This document shows, in pieces, positions 31,285 through 42,388 of a DNA stretch of 64,000 bases. A program made the translations under genes and the position numbers. The stretch is from assembly GCF_014356525.2 (NCBI RefSeq), contig NC_052507.1, forward strand, positions 63,685,666-63,749,665, read 5' to 3'. This stretch comes from Nilaparvata lugens. Taxonomy: Eukaryota > Arthropoda > Insecta > Hemiptera > Delphacidae. The notes below the pieces were generated by a model. The model had not been told where the DNA came from and did not search any database. It worked only from the letters and a program-made list of their open reading frames with translations. Within the stretch, counting starts at the first letter, position 1, and the number at the start of each line of letters is the position of its first letter.

Positions 31285-31497
31285 GTGAGGTCCACGTTAT
31301 AATGACAGTATTTGATCAACTTTGGTTTTGGTATCCTTGTCTATCATTCGACAAAGCCGGTGGTACTATCCATTTCTAGGTCCACAACGATGCCAATTAT
31401 GTTTTTGACAGTGTAGAAATATAATTAATTAATTCAGAGAATCGGCATCGCTATTTTTCTACCTTTATCCACTGCCATTATAACGTGGACCACACTA
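31285..31497. mobile_element. Short MITE family A copy inserted into an older family A copy
   Basis: Both terminal repeats are present (GTGAGGTCCACGTTATAATG and TTATAACGTGGACCACACTA), with an internal deletion to about 213 bp. The host reads GGTGTTGCTA before and TATCCTTGTCTAAC after. Removing the element with one TA restores GTTGCTATCCTTGTCT, the family A interior. The target duplication is therefore TA. Confidence 0.8.
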
Positions 31498-31664
31498 TAT
31501 CCTTGTCTAACATTCGACAAAGCAGATAGCTCCATCCTCTTCTAGCTCAGCAACGTTCCCGATCGTTTTTCAACAATGTAGAGATCTAATACATTAACAT
31601 TCATTCGATATGTCCTTTTCTAGCTTATCAACGTCGCCTGATCGTTTTTTAACAACGATCTTTA

Positions 31665-31775
31665 CGTTGGGTTGAGTTCAACGTAGGGTTGTGTGGCAGA
31701 GAGGACCAGGAGTCCTAACTCCGCCCTAATAAAGGCATGTAATCAATCAATCAATCTTTAAACGATTCAACGTAT
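31665..31775 (+). mobile_element. Probable LINE 3' tail ending in an AATC microsatellite
   Basis: GGAGTCCTAACTCCGCCCTA then AATAAAGGCATGTAATCAATCAATCAATC: a short AATAAA-containing segment ending in a tetranucleotide repeat is the usual 3' end of several insect LINE clades. Only about 110 bp are present. CCTAACTCCGC and AATAAAG also occur near 11470. Confidence 0.4.
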
Positions 31776-31904
31776 AACAACAACTTTTAAATGTATAAAA
31801 TCAATTCATCGATAGATATTCAATTTTTTAAAGAAATTCATTATTCAGCCATAGAAAAAAATACAAAATATAATAGATTATTCAAATCTAGAATAAACAG
31901 TTAG

Positions 31905-32152
31905 GCCCGGTTGCACAAAAGCCGGTTAAATTATAACCATGATTAATTCCACGAGAACCAATCACCTTTTTGATAAGACGGCTACTCTGATTGGTTCTCA
32001 TGGAATTAGGCCCGTTGCAAAAAAGCCGGTTAAATTTTGATCGAGATTAATTCCATGAGAACCAATCAGAGTAGCCGTCTTATCAAAAAGGTGATTGGTT
32101 CTCGTGGAATTAATCACGATTGAAATTTAACCGGCTTTTGTGCAACCTGCAC
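31905..32152. mobile_element. Foldback MITE F with TTA target duplication
   Basis: The ends read GGCCCGGTTGCACAAAAGCC and an inverse GGCTTTTGTGCAACCTGCAC. TTA lies outside both, and deletion restores the family A sequence AACAGTTAATATTAC. A 3-bp TTA duplication and GGCCC-type ends point to PIF/Harbinger. The interior holds two head-to-tail partial copies that fold back on each other (CCAATCACCTTTTTGATAAG and its complement). Confidence 0.7.
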
Positions 32153-32270
32153 TTAATATTACATCAGATATGCCGGTATCAGTTGTCCTCTATAGAAGGC
32201 ATTAGCAAGGCAGAGAATCGTCGACAACACTGTTCTCCTATCTCCATTAAAACGTGAACCTAGTATAGCT
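32153..32270 (-). mobile_element. MITE family A, 5' part
   Basis: Resumes after the foldback: TTAATATTACATCAGATATG, TCTATAGAAGGCATTAGC, ending ATTAAAACGTGAACCTAGTA. With the segment before 31905 it forms one interrupted copy. Confidence 0.6.
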
Positions 32271-32679
32271 GACCACGACTGGACAAAGTGGAACACTGGA
32301 GGCAGTGACACAGCTTGACTTGTAAACCATAAAGGGAAGCTTGTGTCCACAAATTTAATACCTAATTGCCAGCATATCTCTCTCACTCTCACTCTCTCAC
32401 TCACTATCAGCATTTCTCTCATTCTCTCACTTCCTCTAACTACGTTAATTGTCTATCCCTCACTGTTACACCCCTATTGTCCAATGTAAACCAAATTATC
32501 GACCTAGCTTGATTCCAATGCATACAAGCTGCACTCTCACACATGCACAATCCATACAACTACACTCTCACATGAACACAGTTCTGCTTAATATTATCAA
32601 CTGCCGTACATGACTGTGACTTGTAGCTCGCTCTGTCCCGTGTAAGAAAGGGCCCTCTCTCTTACACTTAAGTGTCTGT
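32271..32679. other. Spacer; no gene
   Basis: Contains a CTCTCACTCACT-type pyrimidine tract near 32380-32440. No gene or repeat is assigned. Confidence 0.35.
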
Positions 32680-34210
32680 GTAAAATAAGTTGAGACTTGA
32701 CACTCCATCCGAAAAAAATTACAATGTTGCAAATTCGTGTAAAATTGCAACTTTCTGAAATTTCCAATTCTACGTCAGAATTGGATGTAGGATATCATCT
32801 CCGATATCCTAGTAGAGCTGGAAACATTTCAGGGTTGAAGGATTAAAAGGAAATTCAACTTTCATGATGAAATTGGAAACATCACGAGGATTTGTTATTC
32901 TTTTTGATATCACTTCTCTCAGATTCATTGGGTGTCGTAATGCGTAAAAACTTTATATCAAATTAACGGGGAGTACAGTAACTATATTACCCACAGTATG
33001 GCCATTGGATTTTTTTTTCCCGCCGCCGCCATGAAAATTCCAAATATTTGAATTTTACAATGGAGCTTATATGGGATTAAAAGTAAAATCGCTTGCTTTT
33101 ACTTATTAAAGTATATTTTTGTGATTATTAACTTCGATATAATTTCTTTCTTGTTTTTTCTATGTTTCCAATATAGTTTTGGAACTTGAAATAGTAAATC
33201 GTAGATAATAGCGAGTAAAAATGAAAGGTAGGTAACGTAACCTGAAAGCTGAATTTCAAAAAAAATACCATAAAACTCTTGAAATGTGTCATGATATTGT
33301 AATAAATTTTGTTCCATTGACAAATAATAAAGTTCTCATATCTATTTCTAGAAGCATGATGGAATTCTCATCACAATAGATTCCATAACATTTAAATAGT
33401 TTGTTTTATTCAGCCAATAATCTGACTAAAATATTGTGAAGCACAACATTGAATATAAACTCTGGAAGAGCCAATTATTCTAGCCATAGTACTACTTGAT
33501 GAATTTAATAAACATGTAAGAAATTGAAAAATAACACACATAACCATTATTGTCTATATTGATTTATTTTAGTGATATTTCTAATCTTAACCACTGCTAG
33601 TGGTAATGCAACTCGAAAAGCATATCAATAGCTATTCTACCAACATGTTACTGTATGGGTAGGGTACTCAGTACTGGAGTGAATCAATCAGAGAAGTCAA
33701 GACGTCTTTAATCAGCACTTAATCATGGTTAAATATTTCATAAAATGTTATATTCAATTGAGCCACAAAAATATTTTGAAATTGGATTATTTGAAGTTCG
33801 ATCCAATAAATGGGATCAGGAAATACACAAAATTGAAATTTATCTTTCTACATATTTATATAGATCACTGGTTCACAATAAGGTCCGCCAAAGCTCTAGA
33901 AGTGGTCCGCGAGGAGTCCGAGGGAAGGAAAATTGATGTTTTAAGAGTGATTGATTAGTGGTTTTTTAAGTTATATTTTTTGTCTATATTAAATTATAAT
34001 CAATTTCTCTTCGAAAATGATATATCAAACTCATCTTAAGTTCATAATATGTTTCCAATCGGTAAAATAAGTAATAAGTTCCAAATATCTAATGCTATAA
34101 GATAGGACTTGAAAGTTTGTTTGGAATGTTAATGGCGGATTTGTACCATGTGACCGAGCTAACCAATCAGAAGCGTGACAGTCAATGGCCATACTGTGGG
34201 TAATATAGTT

Positions 34211-34438
34211 ATTGTGACGGGGAGAATGTCTCCTTTCTATTGGTGTCAGGATCATTTTCATTCTACCTATAGTTATATATTATTTCTGAGAAAATTTCTC
34301 GCTTCCACCACCCAGCATGTCGAAGATTTCATGTTTTCTGCTCAAATGTCTCGACATTGAAGAACATAATCATTAATTGAAAAATATCTATAGGTCGAAT
34401 GAAAATGATCCAGACAACAATAGAAAGAAGACATTCTC
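34211..34438. mobile_element. Foldback inserted in the right arm
   Basis: GGGGAGAATGTCTCCTTTCT and GAAGACATTCTCCCC form inverted ends, with a second pair CATTTTCATTCTACCTATAG and its complement. The flanking arm sequence is continuous across it when compared with 32955-32985. Confidence 0.65.
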
Positions 34439-34586
34439 CCCGTTAATTTGATATAAAGTTTTTACACATTACGACGCCCAATGAATCTGAGAGGAGTGAT
34501 ATTAAAAAGAAAAACAAATCTTCGCGAAGTTTCCAATTTTATCATAAAAGTTGAATTTTCTTCTAATCCTTCAACCCTGAAACGTT

Positions 34587-35405
34587 TTTACTTTCCTTGC
34601 CCTATTACCATAGGTAAGGAAAGTATTACTTTCCGAAAAAAATTGAGGTACCCCAATTTCTAAATTTCTATACGTTTCAAGGTCCCCTGAGTCCAAAAAA
34701 GTTGTTTTTGGGTATTGGTCTGTATGTGTGTGTGAGTGTATATGCGTCTGTGTACACGATATCTCATCTCCCAATTAACGGAATAACTTGAAATTCGGAA
34801 CGTAAGGTCCTTACAATATAAGGATCCGACACGAACAATTTCGATCGAATGCGATTCAAGATGGCGGCTAAAATAACGAAAATTTTGTCAAAAACAGGGT
34901 TTTTCGCGATTTTCTCAAAAACGGCTCCAACGATTTTGATTAAAGTTATACCTGATATAGTCATTGATAAGCACTATCAACTGCCACAAGTCCCATATCT
35001 GTAAACATTTCAGGAGCTCCACCCCATCTATGCAAAGTTTGATTTCAGATTCTCAATTAACAGGCTTCAGATACAATTTAAACAGAAAATTTTGAGTGAA
35101 ATAGATTGAGCATGAGAATCTCTACAATTAATGTTTTGTAACATTTTCACCTAAAATTAAAAATAAGCTCGAAATTCGAGAAAATGTGATTATCCAATTG
35201 CAAACTGTTGGCAACTGTTGATTCTATTGAATGATTCACTATGAAGAGATAGCAGACCTCGTGTGTCTCCAGCGTTATTGCCCTGTCACCAGCTGGCTCA
35301 AATCTTTGAATAGTAGACTTGAGATGCGCGGGAACACTAGCGTCAGGTGATCAATTTTCATAACGGCAAGGAAAGTTGTGTGAGTGCGCCACACCAGATT
35401 TTTTA
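34587..35405 (+). mobile_element. Dispersed repeat C, copy 2
   Basis: Starts ACTTTCCTTGCCCTATTACC and ends GTGCGCCACACCAGATTTTT. The left arm of the long inverted repeat provides the empty site (GAAAC[GT]TTTT..AGCTCTAC). It contains a TGTGTGTGAGTGTAT tract and the GGTTTTTCGCGATTTTCTC segment common to all C copies. About 820 bp, non-coding. Confidence 0.7.
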
Positions 35406-35545
35406 GCTCTACTAGGATATCGGGGATGATATCCTACGTCCAAATCTGACGAGGAATTGGAAATATGCAATAATTTTACACGAATTGGCAACCTTGTAAT
35501 TTTTTCGGATGGAGCGTCAAGTCTCAACTTATTTTACACAGACTA

Positions 35546-35846
35546 CAGCAACCAAGCTTCTCTGGTCAGGATCTCATCTTTTTCCAGATTGTTGTTAAAA
35601 ATTCAATGAATTGCCAACAGCAAGCTGTGTAAATGTCGCAATTTAGATTCACAGCTTGCAACGTGTCATAGCCCATCCCATAGCATAGATTGCATCCGCT
35701 ATATCCAAGCATTCGAGTCCACTCGCTACCTGTTGATACTTGCAGATCACTCCGCACAATTGCAGTAATAAATGGAACTGGAATCAATGCTAATCATATC
35801 TACACCTCCCGACAGACATTACACTCCCGCTATCATATATTGCTCT
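35546..35846. other. Spacer; no gene
   Basis: About 300 bp with no recognised repeat. Overlapping 73-codon frames on opposite strands are unsupported. Confidence 0.35.
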
Positions 35847-36198
35847 CACAGGCTCACGTTATAATGGCAATGGTATTGCTATCCTTGTCTATCATCCAAC
35901 AAAGCAGATAGCGCTATCTCTTTCTCACTTTGCTCCGTTGCCAGAACGTCTTCTAACAATGTAGAATTGATAATCAATTAACAAAATATTACATCTTTAT
36001 CATTGAAATTCATTACTAAATTATTGAAAAATATAATTTCTTGCTTGATATTATTGATTATTTTGAACGAGAATGAGCAGTTAATATTATATCAATAAAC
36101 CTGTATCAACTACCGTCTATAGAAGGCATTGACAAGACAGAGGATCAGCAACGTCGTCTCATATCTTTCTCCACTGATATTATAACGTGGATATCACT
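35847..36198 (-). mobile_element. MITE family A copy
   Basis: Runs from CACGTTATAATGGCAATGGT to TATTATAACGTGGATATCAC. Interior blocks are complete (TCTTCTAACAATGTAGAATT, TCTATAGAAGGCATTGACAA), with modest divergence at both terminal repeats. Confidence 0.75.
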
Positions 36199-36344
36199 AT
36201 ATATCCATTCGCCCTTTCTTCACTCTCTGACCCTATTTCACTCTCACTCATCTCTCACTCAATCTCTCTATCTCTCTCTATCTATATTATATCTATCTCT
36301 CCTCGTCACCGCACAGTTATGAATAATCAAATAGCATGGAAAGG

Positions 36345-37275
36345 TAGAGTTAATAATGATATTGTTTCTTCGGAAGAAATGAGAAAAATAATGTACTGAC
36401 AATTTTGCGTTTTTCACTATATTTAAGGGGTCATATCTAATGAATGGGGGAGAATTTTGTTTATCCGTTTGCAGATTAAGATTCCACGCATTAAGGAGCA
36501 TAAGAAGGCAGAGTTCATAAAGATATAATCACTTTCGAATTAATGAGAAAAATAATGATTTGTGAAAAATTCTCGTTTTCCAATATATGAAAGAGGTAAT
36601 ATTTCCTGAACAGGAAAGAATTTCGCTAATCTGCTTGCAGATTCGAATTTCTCGCATCAAGAACCATAAAAAGGTAATCTTCAATGATCTAATCTCTTTT
36701 GAAAAAATAGAAAAATAATGTACTGAACAATTTGCGTTCTACGACGTATTTGAGGGGTCATATCACCTGAAGGGGGAAGAATTTCGCTATACCGTTTCCA
36801 GATTCGGAATCCTTGCATCGAGGAGCATAAGAAGGCATAGTTTATAATGATATAATCTCTCTTGAAGAAATGGGAAAAATAATATACTAACAAATTTGCG
36901 TTTTCCATTTATATTTAAGGGATCATATCGCCTGAACGGGATATTATTTTGCTAATCCGTCTCCAGATTCGGAATCCCCGCATCGAGGAGCATAAGAAGG
37001 CATCGTTTATAATGATATTATTTCTTCCGAAAAAACGAGAAAAAAATGTACTGACCAATTTGTATCTTTCAATATATTTAATGGGTCATATCTCCTGAAC
37101 AGGAAAGAATTTCGTTAATCCGATTGCAGGTTCGGATTTCCCACATCAAGAAGCATAAGAAGGCAGTGTTAATAATGATATAGTCTCTCTTGAAAAAATA
37201 AGAAAGGTGATGTACTAACAAATTAGCGTTTCTCACTATATTTGATAGAACAGGAAAGAATTTCGCGAAAAGATT
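36345..37275 (+). repeat. ~164-bp diverged tandem repeat, about 5.6 copies
   Basis: A landmark (GCAGATT or CCAGATTCGGA) falls at 36471, 36637, 36798, 36963 and 37126, steps of 161-166 bp. Each unit also holds GAATTTCGCTAATCCG, GAGCATAAGAAGGCA and GAGAAAAATAATGTACTGAC. Copies differ by 10-20% by eye. Minus-strand open frames here are by-products. Confidence 0.8.
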
Positions 37276-37289
37276 GAGCATGAAAATCT

Positions 37290-37575
37290 CTACAATTAAT
37301 GATCAGTAACATTTTCACCTAAAATTGAAAATAAGCTCGAAATTCGAGAAAATGTGATTATTTAATTGCAAACTGTTGGCGACTGTTGATTCTATTATAT
37401 CATTCACTATAAAGAGAGGGCAGACTTCGTGTGTCTGCAGCGTTATTGTCCTGTCAACAGCTGGCTCAGATCTTCAAATAGTAGACTTGAGATACGCGTG
37501 AACACTAGCGTTAGGTGATCAATTTTCATAACGGCAAGGAAAGTTTTGTGAGTGCGCCACACCAGATTTTTTAGA
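37290..37575 (+). mobile_element. Dispersed repeat C, right-end fragment
   Basis: Matches 35115-35405: CACCTAAAATTGAAAATAAG, GTCAACAGCTGGCTCAGATC, ending GAGTGCGCCACACCAGATTT. Together with copy 2 it brackets the 164-bp tandem repeat and a MITE. Confidence 0.65.
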
Positions 37576-37727
37576 TATATTCATTCTTTTCTATTTCACT
37601 ATATTATTAAGAATAATTTTCAAGATAATGTAGTATTTTCATGAAAATGTGATGAAATCATATCATGTGAGATGATTATTTCATAGTTTTATAATTATTC
37701 TATGATTTGTAAAACTGTAATTACTAG

Positions 37728-38290
37728 TAGTTCTGTGAACAGTAGACCTCGCACTCAGTAAGTTACATTGACCTGTTGTTATGTTTTCTAAAAATTAATA
37801 AATAATTTATCAATTTAAAATGTCTAGAAATAATCCTAAATAAATATAGAGCTCTCTGTCCTATCGTACCGTGACGTGTCGTCCCGGAATGTGAGTGTGA
37901 GCGCTGTTATCAGGTCTGGCTGCAACTGTCTACAACGTTGATGGAAAGATACATTTTCAAGATGTTCGATGTTTTTGAACGGGTAGTATTATAGTCCACT
38001 AAACAGCTGATTTATGATAAATAATTCTATAGTCTGATTTTTACGGTAATATTGGCGTATGAAGGAGGCTCCTTTTTCCTTTCATATTATCCTTGAAATG
38101 CAAAATTTTCAAAAACCTTGTATATACGTCGACGCGCAATTTAAAAAGGAACATACCTATCAAATTTCATGAAAATCTATTACCGCGTTTCGCCGAAAAT
38201 GCGCAACATAAAAATTTATAAACATTTTACCATTAAGAGAAATGCTAAACCGTCGACTTGAATCTTAGACCTCACTTAGCTCGGTCAATT
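37728..38290 (-). mobile_element. Helitron-like family B copy
   Basis: The left edge ACTAGTAGTTCTGTGAACAG gives CTAG followed by T on the minus strand. The right edge is GACCTCACTTAGCTCGGTCA. It includes CGTGACGTGTCGTCCCGGAA and CTACAACGTTGATGGAAAG blocks shared with the copy at 43163, so these two form a longer subtype. Confidence 0.65.
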
Positions 38291-38334
38291 ATTGTAACCT
38301 TGTTACCATAGGAGTCAAGCCTAGTAACAACATC

Positions 38335-38450
38335 TCTCTCATTCTCTCTCTCTCTTTTTCTCTCTCTATCTGTCTCTTTCTCTCTCTATATCTCTTTTTC
38401 TCTCACTCTCTCTCTCTATCTGTCTCTTTCTCTCTCTCTTTCTCATCCGT
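38335..38450. repeat. TCTCTC pyrimidine microsatellite
   Basis: Imperfect CT/CTTT repeats over about 115 bp. The ORF on the opposite strand (Arg/Glu-rich) is an artefact of this composition. Confidence 0.8.
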
Positions 38451-38689
38451 TTCAACCCTCTTTCTAGAGTAATTTTGTTGATAAGGGCGCCGGTTTTTGC
38501 ATAAGACACAGGCATTATATAAATATTCATCGCACTGCTAAGGCTTGCAGCACGCAAGCCATAATAGGAATATAAATGGGTATCTGCAGAAGCCTTTAAT
38601 CAGGCTTATCTTACCTCAAGTGCCCTTTACTTCCACCTTCGACCTTCCTTCAGACAACCAACAAACTCCTCAAGAAACAGACCATCAAA

Positions 38690-40015
38690 CAGCAAGAAAG
38701 GATGGAGCTATACGATTTTCCCAGTGAGAGACAAGGAGAGCAAATCTACCCGGTCGACCATCGAAGAACTGAGAAGGTTAGAGCTATGCGATTTGTCTAG
38801 TGAGAGAAAAGGATAGTAAGCCTACACGTTGAACCATGGAAGAGTTGGGAAGGATAGAGCTATCTGATTTGCATAATGAGAGACAATGATAGAAAACTTA
38901 CACGGTGAACCATGGAAGAGTTGTAGAGGATAGAGATATGTGGTTTGCCTAATGAGAGACAAGGATAGCAAACGAACATAGTCGAACATAGAAGAGTTAG
39001 AAAGGATAAAGCTATCTGATTCACCTAATGAGAGACAAGGATAGAAAACATACACGGTGAACCATGGAAGAGTTGTAAAGGATAGAGATATGTGGTTTGC
39101 CTAATGAGAGACAAGGTTAGCAAACGAACATAGTCGAACATAGAAGAGCTAGAAAGGATAAATCTATCTGATTCACCTAATGAGAGACAAGGATAGAAAA
39201 CCTACCCCTTGAACCATGGAAGAGTTGTGAAGGATAGAGATATCAGATTTGCCTAATGAGAGACAAGGATAGTGAATCTACCCGTTGAACCATGGGAGAG
39301 TTGAGAAGGATAGAGCTATCTGATTCACCCAATGAGAGACAAGGATAGAAAACTTACACGGTGAACTATGGAAGAATTGGGAAGGATAGAGATATCTGAT
39401 TTGCCCCATTACAGACAAGGAAAGCAAACGAACATAGTCGAACATAGAAGAGCTAGAGAGGATAGAGCTATCTGATTCACCTAATGAGAGACAAGGATAG
39501 CAAACCCACCCCTTGAACCATTGAAGAGCTGGGAAGGATAGAGCTATCTGATTTGCCTTTTGAGAGACAAGGATAGCAAACGAACATAGTCGACCATAGA
39601 AGATCTAGAAAGAATGAAGCATACAAAGATCTAGAAAGAATGAAACATAGTCGACCATAGAAGATCTAGAAAGAATGAAGCTATCTGATTCACCTAATGA
39701 GAGACAAGGATAGAAAACCGACTCGTTGAACCATGGAAGAGTTGGGAAGGATAGAGATATGTGGTTTGCCTATGAGAAACAAAGATAGCAAACAAACATA
39801 GTCGAACATAGAAGAGTTAGAAAGGATAAAGCTATCTGATTCGCCTAATGAGAGACAAGGATCGAAAACTTACACGGTGAACCATGGAAGAGTTGGGAAG
39901 GATAGAGATATCTGGTTTTCCTAATGAGAGACAAGGATAGGAAACGAACGTGGAAGAGCTAGAAAGTATAAAGCTATCTGATTCACCTAATGACAGACAA
40001 GGATAGCAAACTATC
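38690..40015 (+). repeat. ~76-77 bp tandem repeat, about 17 copies
   Basis: Each unit carries ACCATGGAAGAG or ACATAGAAGAG, GAAGGATAGAG.TATCTGATT, and TAATGAGAGACAAGGATAG. Landmarks at 38757, 38833, 38909 and 38986 give a 76-77 bp step. Two subtypes (CCATGGAAGAGTTGGGAAGG and CATAGAAGAGCTAGAAAGGA) alternate, so part of the array looks like a ~153-bp higher-order unit. Confidence 0.85.
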
Positions 40016-40198
40016 AAAACGCCGTTAGTTTTACTCAACAGGACATGCTTTATCGCGATTCAAATAAGATACAGTACAGGCTCAACACGACATGGGTTTT
40101 AACGTGAATTATCACAGTTCATGAGCATGGTGCATGTTTGCTAAAACTTCAGATCTTTAATGCAAGATCCTCCAAACAAGAACATTGAGGGTAATATA

Positions 40199-41004
40199 TA
40201 GTTAGGTCCACGTTATAATGACAGAGAGAACGATGGGAAAACAACGTTGCCGATCCTATGTCTTGTCAATGCCTTCTATAGACGGTGGTTGATACAGGTT
40301 TATTCATGTAATATTAACTGTCCATTCTTGTTTGGAATAATGAATTATCGACCGAGCGAAGTGAGGTCTAAGATTCAAGTCGACGGTTCGGCATTTTTCT
40401 TAATGTTAAATGTTTGAATGTCTAAGTGTTTGCATGTTTAAGTGTTTGAATGTTGCGCATTTCCGGCAAAACGTGGTAATAGATTCTCATGAAATTTTAC
40501 AGATATGTTCCTTTTTTTAATCGCGCGGTGACGTATATACAAGGTTTTTTGGAAATTTTGCATTTCCAGAATCATATAAAAGGAAGAAGGAGCCTCCTTC
40601 ATACGCCAATATTAGAGTAAAAATCAGACTATAGAATTATTCATCATAAATCAGCTGACAAGTGATTACACAGATGTGTGGAGAAGCCAGTCTATTGCTG
40701 TATTTCCATAAGGTCTGCAGTTCTGTTTCAATCAGGTACTTGTGGATGAGAATACTGCGTGATGTCTACTGTTCACAGAACTACTAGTATTTTATTAAGC
40801 AAGAAATCATATTTTTCAATAAATTTATAATGAGTTTTCATAATTAAGATAAAATATTTTGTTAATTAGTTATTAATTCTACATTGTTAAAAGATGATCT
40901 GGCAAAGCGAGGAAGAGATAGCGCTATCCGCTTTGTTGAATGATAGACAAGGATAGCAATACCATCGCTAATCAAACACTAACATTATAATGTGGACCTC
41001 ACTA
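40199..41004 (+). mobile_element. MITE family A copy split by a Helitron-like element
   Basis: Starts TAGTTAGGTCCACGTTATAA and ends ATTATAATGTGGACCTCACT. The interior is interrupted at 40348-40787. Either side of the interruption, AATTA and TATTTTATTAAGC join to give exactly the uninterrupted family A sequence. Confidence 0.85.
40348..40787 (+). mobile_element. Helitron-like family B reference copy (A|TC...CTAG|T)
   Basis: Starts TCGACCGAGCGAAGTGAGGT preceded by A, and ends GTTCACAGAACTACTAG followed by T. Compared with intact family A copies, nothing is duplicated or lost at the insertion point, so integration occurred between A and T without a target duplication. GTTC-ACA-GAAC can form a small hairpin just before the end. 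These are Helitron hallmarks, although most copies start TT instead of TC. 440 bp, no coding sequence. Confidence 0.7.
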
Positions 41005-41954
41005 TTTAAATGTAGCTTCGTTGTAATTGTGATAAAAATAGCCTAAAATTGATGGAGCAAGAAATCATATTTTTCAAGCAGCGCTATCTGCTTTGTCGAA
41101 TGATAGATAAGGATAGCAACATCCCCGTTAATCAAATACCTCCAGGTATACTGATACTGATCTGTGAGCTACAACAAATATTCTATTTTTTTTGTTCTCT
41201 TCGCTTCCTGAAAAATTTGATTTTCAAACACTAAATGAGAGCATGTAACTCAATAACTATTGGAGATAGAGCTCTCAAATTTATAACACAGGTAGATTAG
41301 GTGTATATCTAGTTCCGCTCACTAGATTTTTGGACAAGGTTTATTGAAAAAAGAAATAGCGTACATCGAATGAGAAAATTATGAGAAAAAAATTGTAGTT
41401 TGAAAAAAAATCATAACTTTATTTTTTTATTGTTGATTTGAGAAAACCTGTAGTACGAACTAGATATTTTGATTATCTTTCAAATAAAAAAAAATTCAAG
41501 GCTCTTATCTTTAACCATTCTTGAGATATGTGTCATTTAGTTAACATTGCTTGTATAGGGTTTTTCGGGTGCCCTTAAAAACGTGGACCTCGCTGTAAGC
41601 GCCGCACTTCGGTTTGACATTATGTGACAATTTGAGCGGCTATTAGGCCAAATATGGGGGGCAGCCTGGCTCGTTTGCACTTTTGCAGCAGCGAAATCCA
41701 CTGTCAGATTACGTTTCCAAATTTGCACACACGGCCGGCTGAATCAGCAGAAACTAATTCGGGTGCCTCTAACCAGACGCGGCTTAATTATAGGAGAAAA
41801 TGAGTTGGCATGTGTGTGTGTGTGTGTGGGGAGGTGCGTGTGAGAGCATGGTACGACAGACGTGTAGTGGTAGAGGAACGTTTGATTTCCCAACAGAGTT
41901 TATTGCAGTAGTTCATCCACCTTCCATTTCCTGTCTGTCGAATACACAGGGCAA
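41005..41954. other. Spacer with a GC-richer stretch; no gene
   Basis: 41050-41130 contains a small MITE A interior fragment (TGATAGATAAGGATAGCAAC). About 41540-41770 is GC-richer (CGCTGTAAGCGCCGCACTTC, AACCAGACGCGGCTTAATTA) and unique here. A short TGTGTG tract is at 41811-41829. No open frame earns a gene call. Confidence 0.35.
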
Positions 41955-42110
41955 CTCGTTTTCGACTCACGATTCTCGATTCCCGACTCTCGACTCTCGA
42001 CTATCGAATCTCGACTATCGACTCTCGACTCTCGACTATCGATTCTCGACTATCGAATCTCGACTCTCGATTCTCGACTACCGAATCTCGACTCTCGACT
42101 CTCGTTACTG
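41955..42110 (+). repeat. CTCGACTATCGA-type minisatellite
   Basis: About 150 bp of CGACTCTCGACT, CGAATCTCGACT and CGATTCTCGACT variants with a step of about 10 bp. Confidence 0.8.
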
Positions 42111-42388
42111 AAGCAATAAAACTTCAAACCCGCCTCTCTCTTCTCTAGCTCTTCACTGATAAATCCTTGATTGAGACGTGTGTTCACTAAAAGAGCTTTG
42201 GCTCTCGACAGGTATGAGAAGTATATATTTGATCAATAATTGGTTATTGAGAGGTGTTACTCTATTTTCGTCAAACGTTAAAAGTATCTTTCTTTTTTTG
42301 TCATAGTCATTCAATTTCAGCTGTTTTACATGCAAAATATTGAGATCGCTTCCGTATGTAGAAGGGTCAAAGTTTATCTATCTATCTA

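Larger units (their letters stand above)
32680..35545. repeat. Long inverted repeat with nested insertions
   Basis: The left arm (about 32680-33015) is answered on the opposite strand by two pieces of right arm, 34440-34586 and 35406-35545, plus 34178-34210. Landmarks are CCATCCGAAAAAAATTACAA against TTGTAATTTTTTCGGATGG, GGATATCATCTCCGATATCC against its complement, and ACTTTATATCAAATTAACGG against its complement. The right arm was split by repeat C (34587-35405) and by a small foldback (34211-34438). Arms exceed 300 bp. The loop (33016-34177) is AT-rich and without recognised genes. Confidence 0.75.

Noticed and set aside
41800..42111. 103-codon Ser/Arg/Leu-rich protein
   Set aside because: Half of it is translated from the CTCGACT minisatellite.
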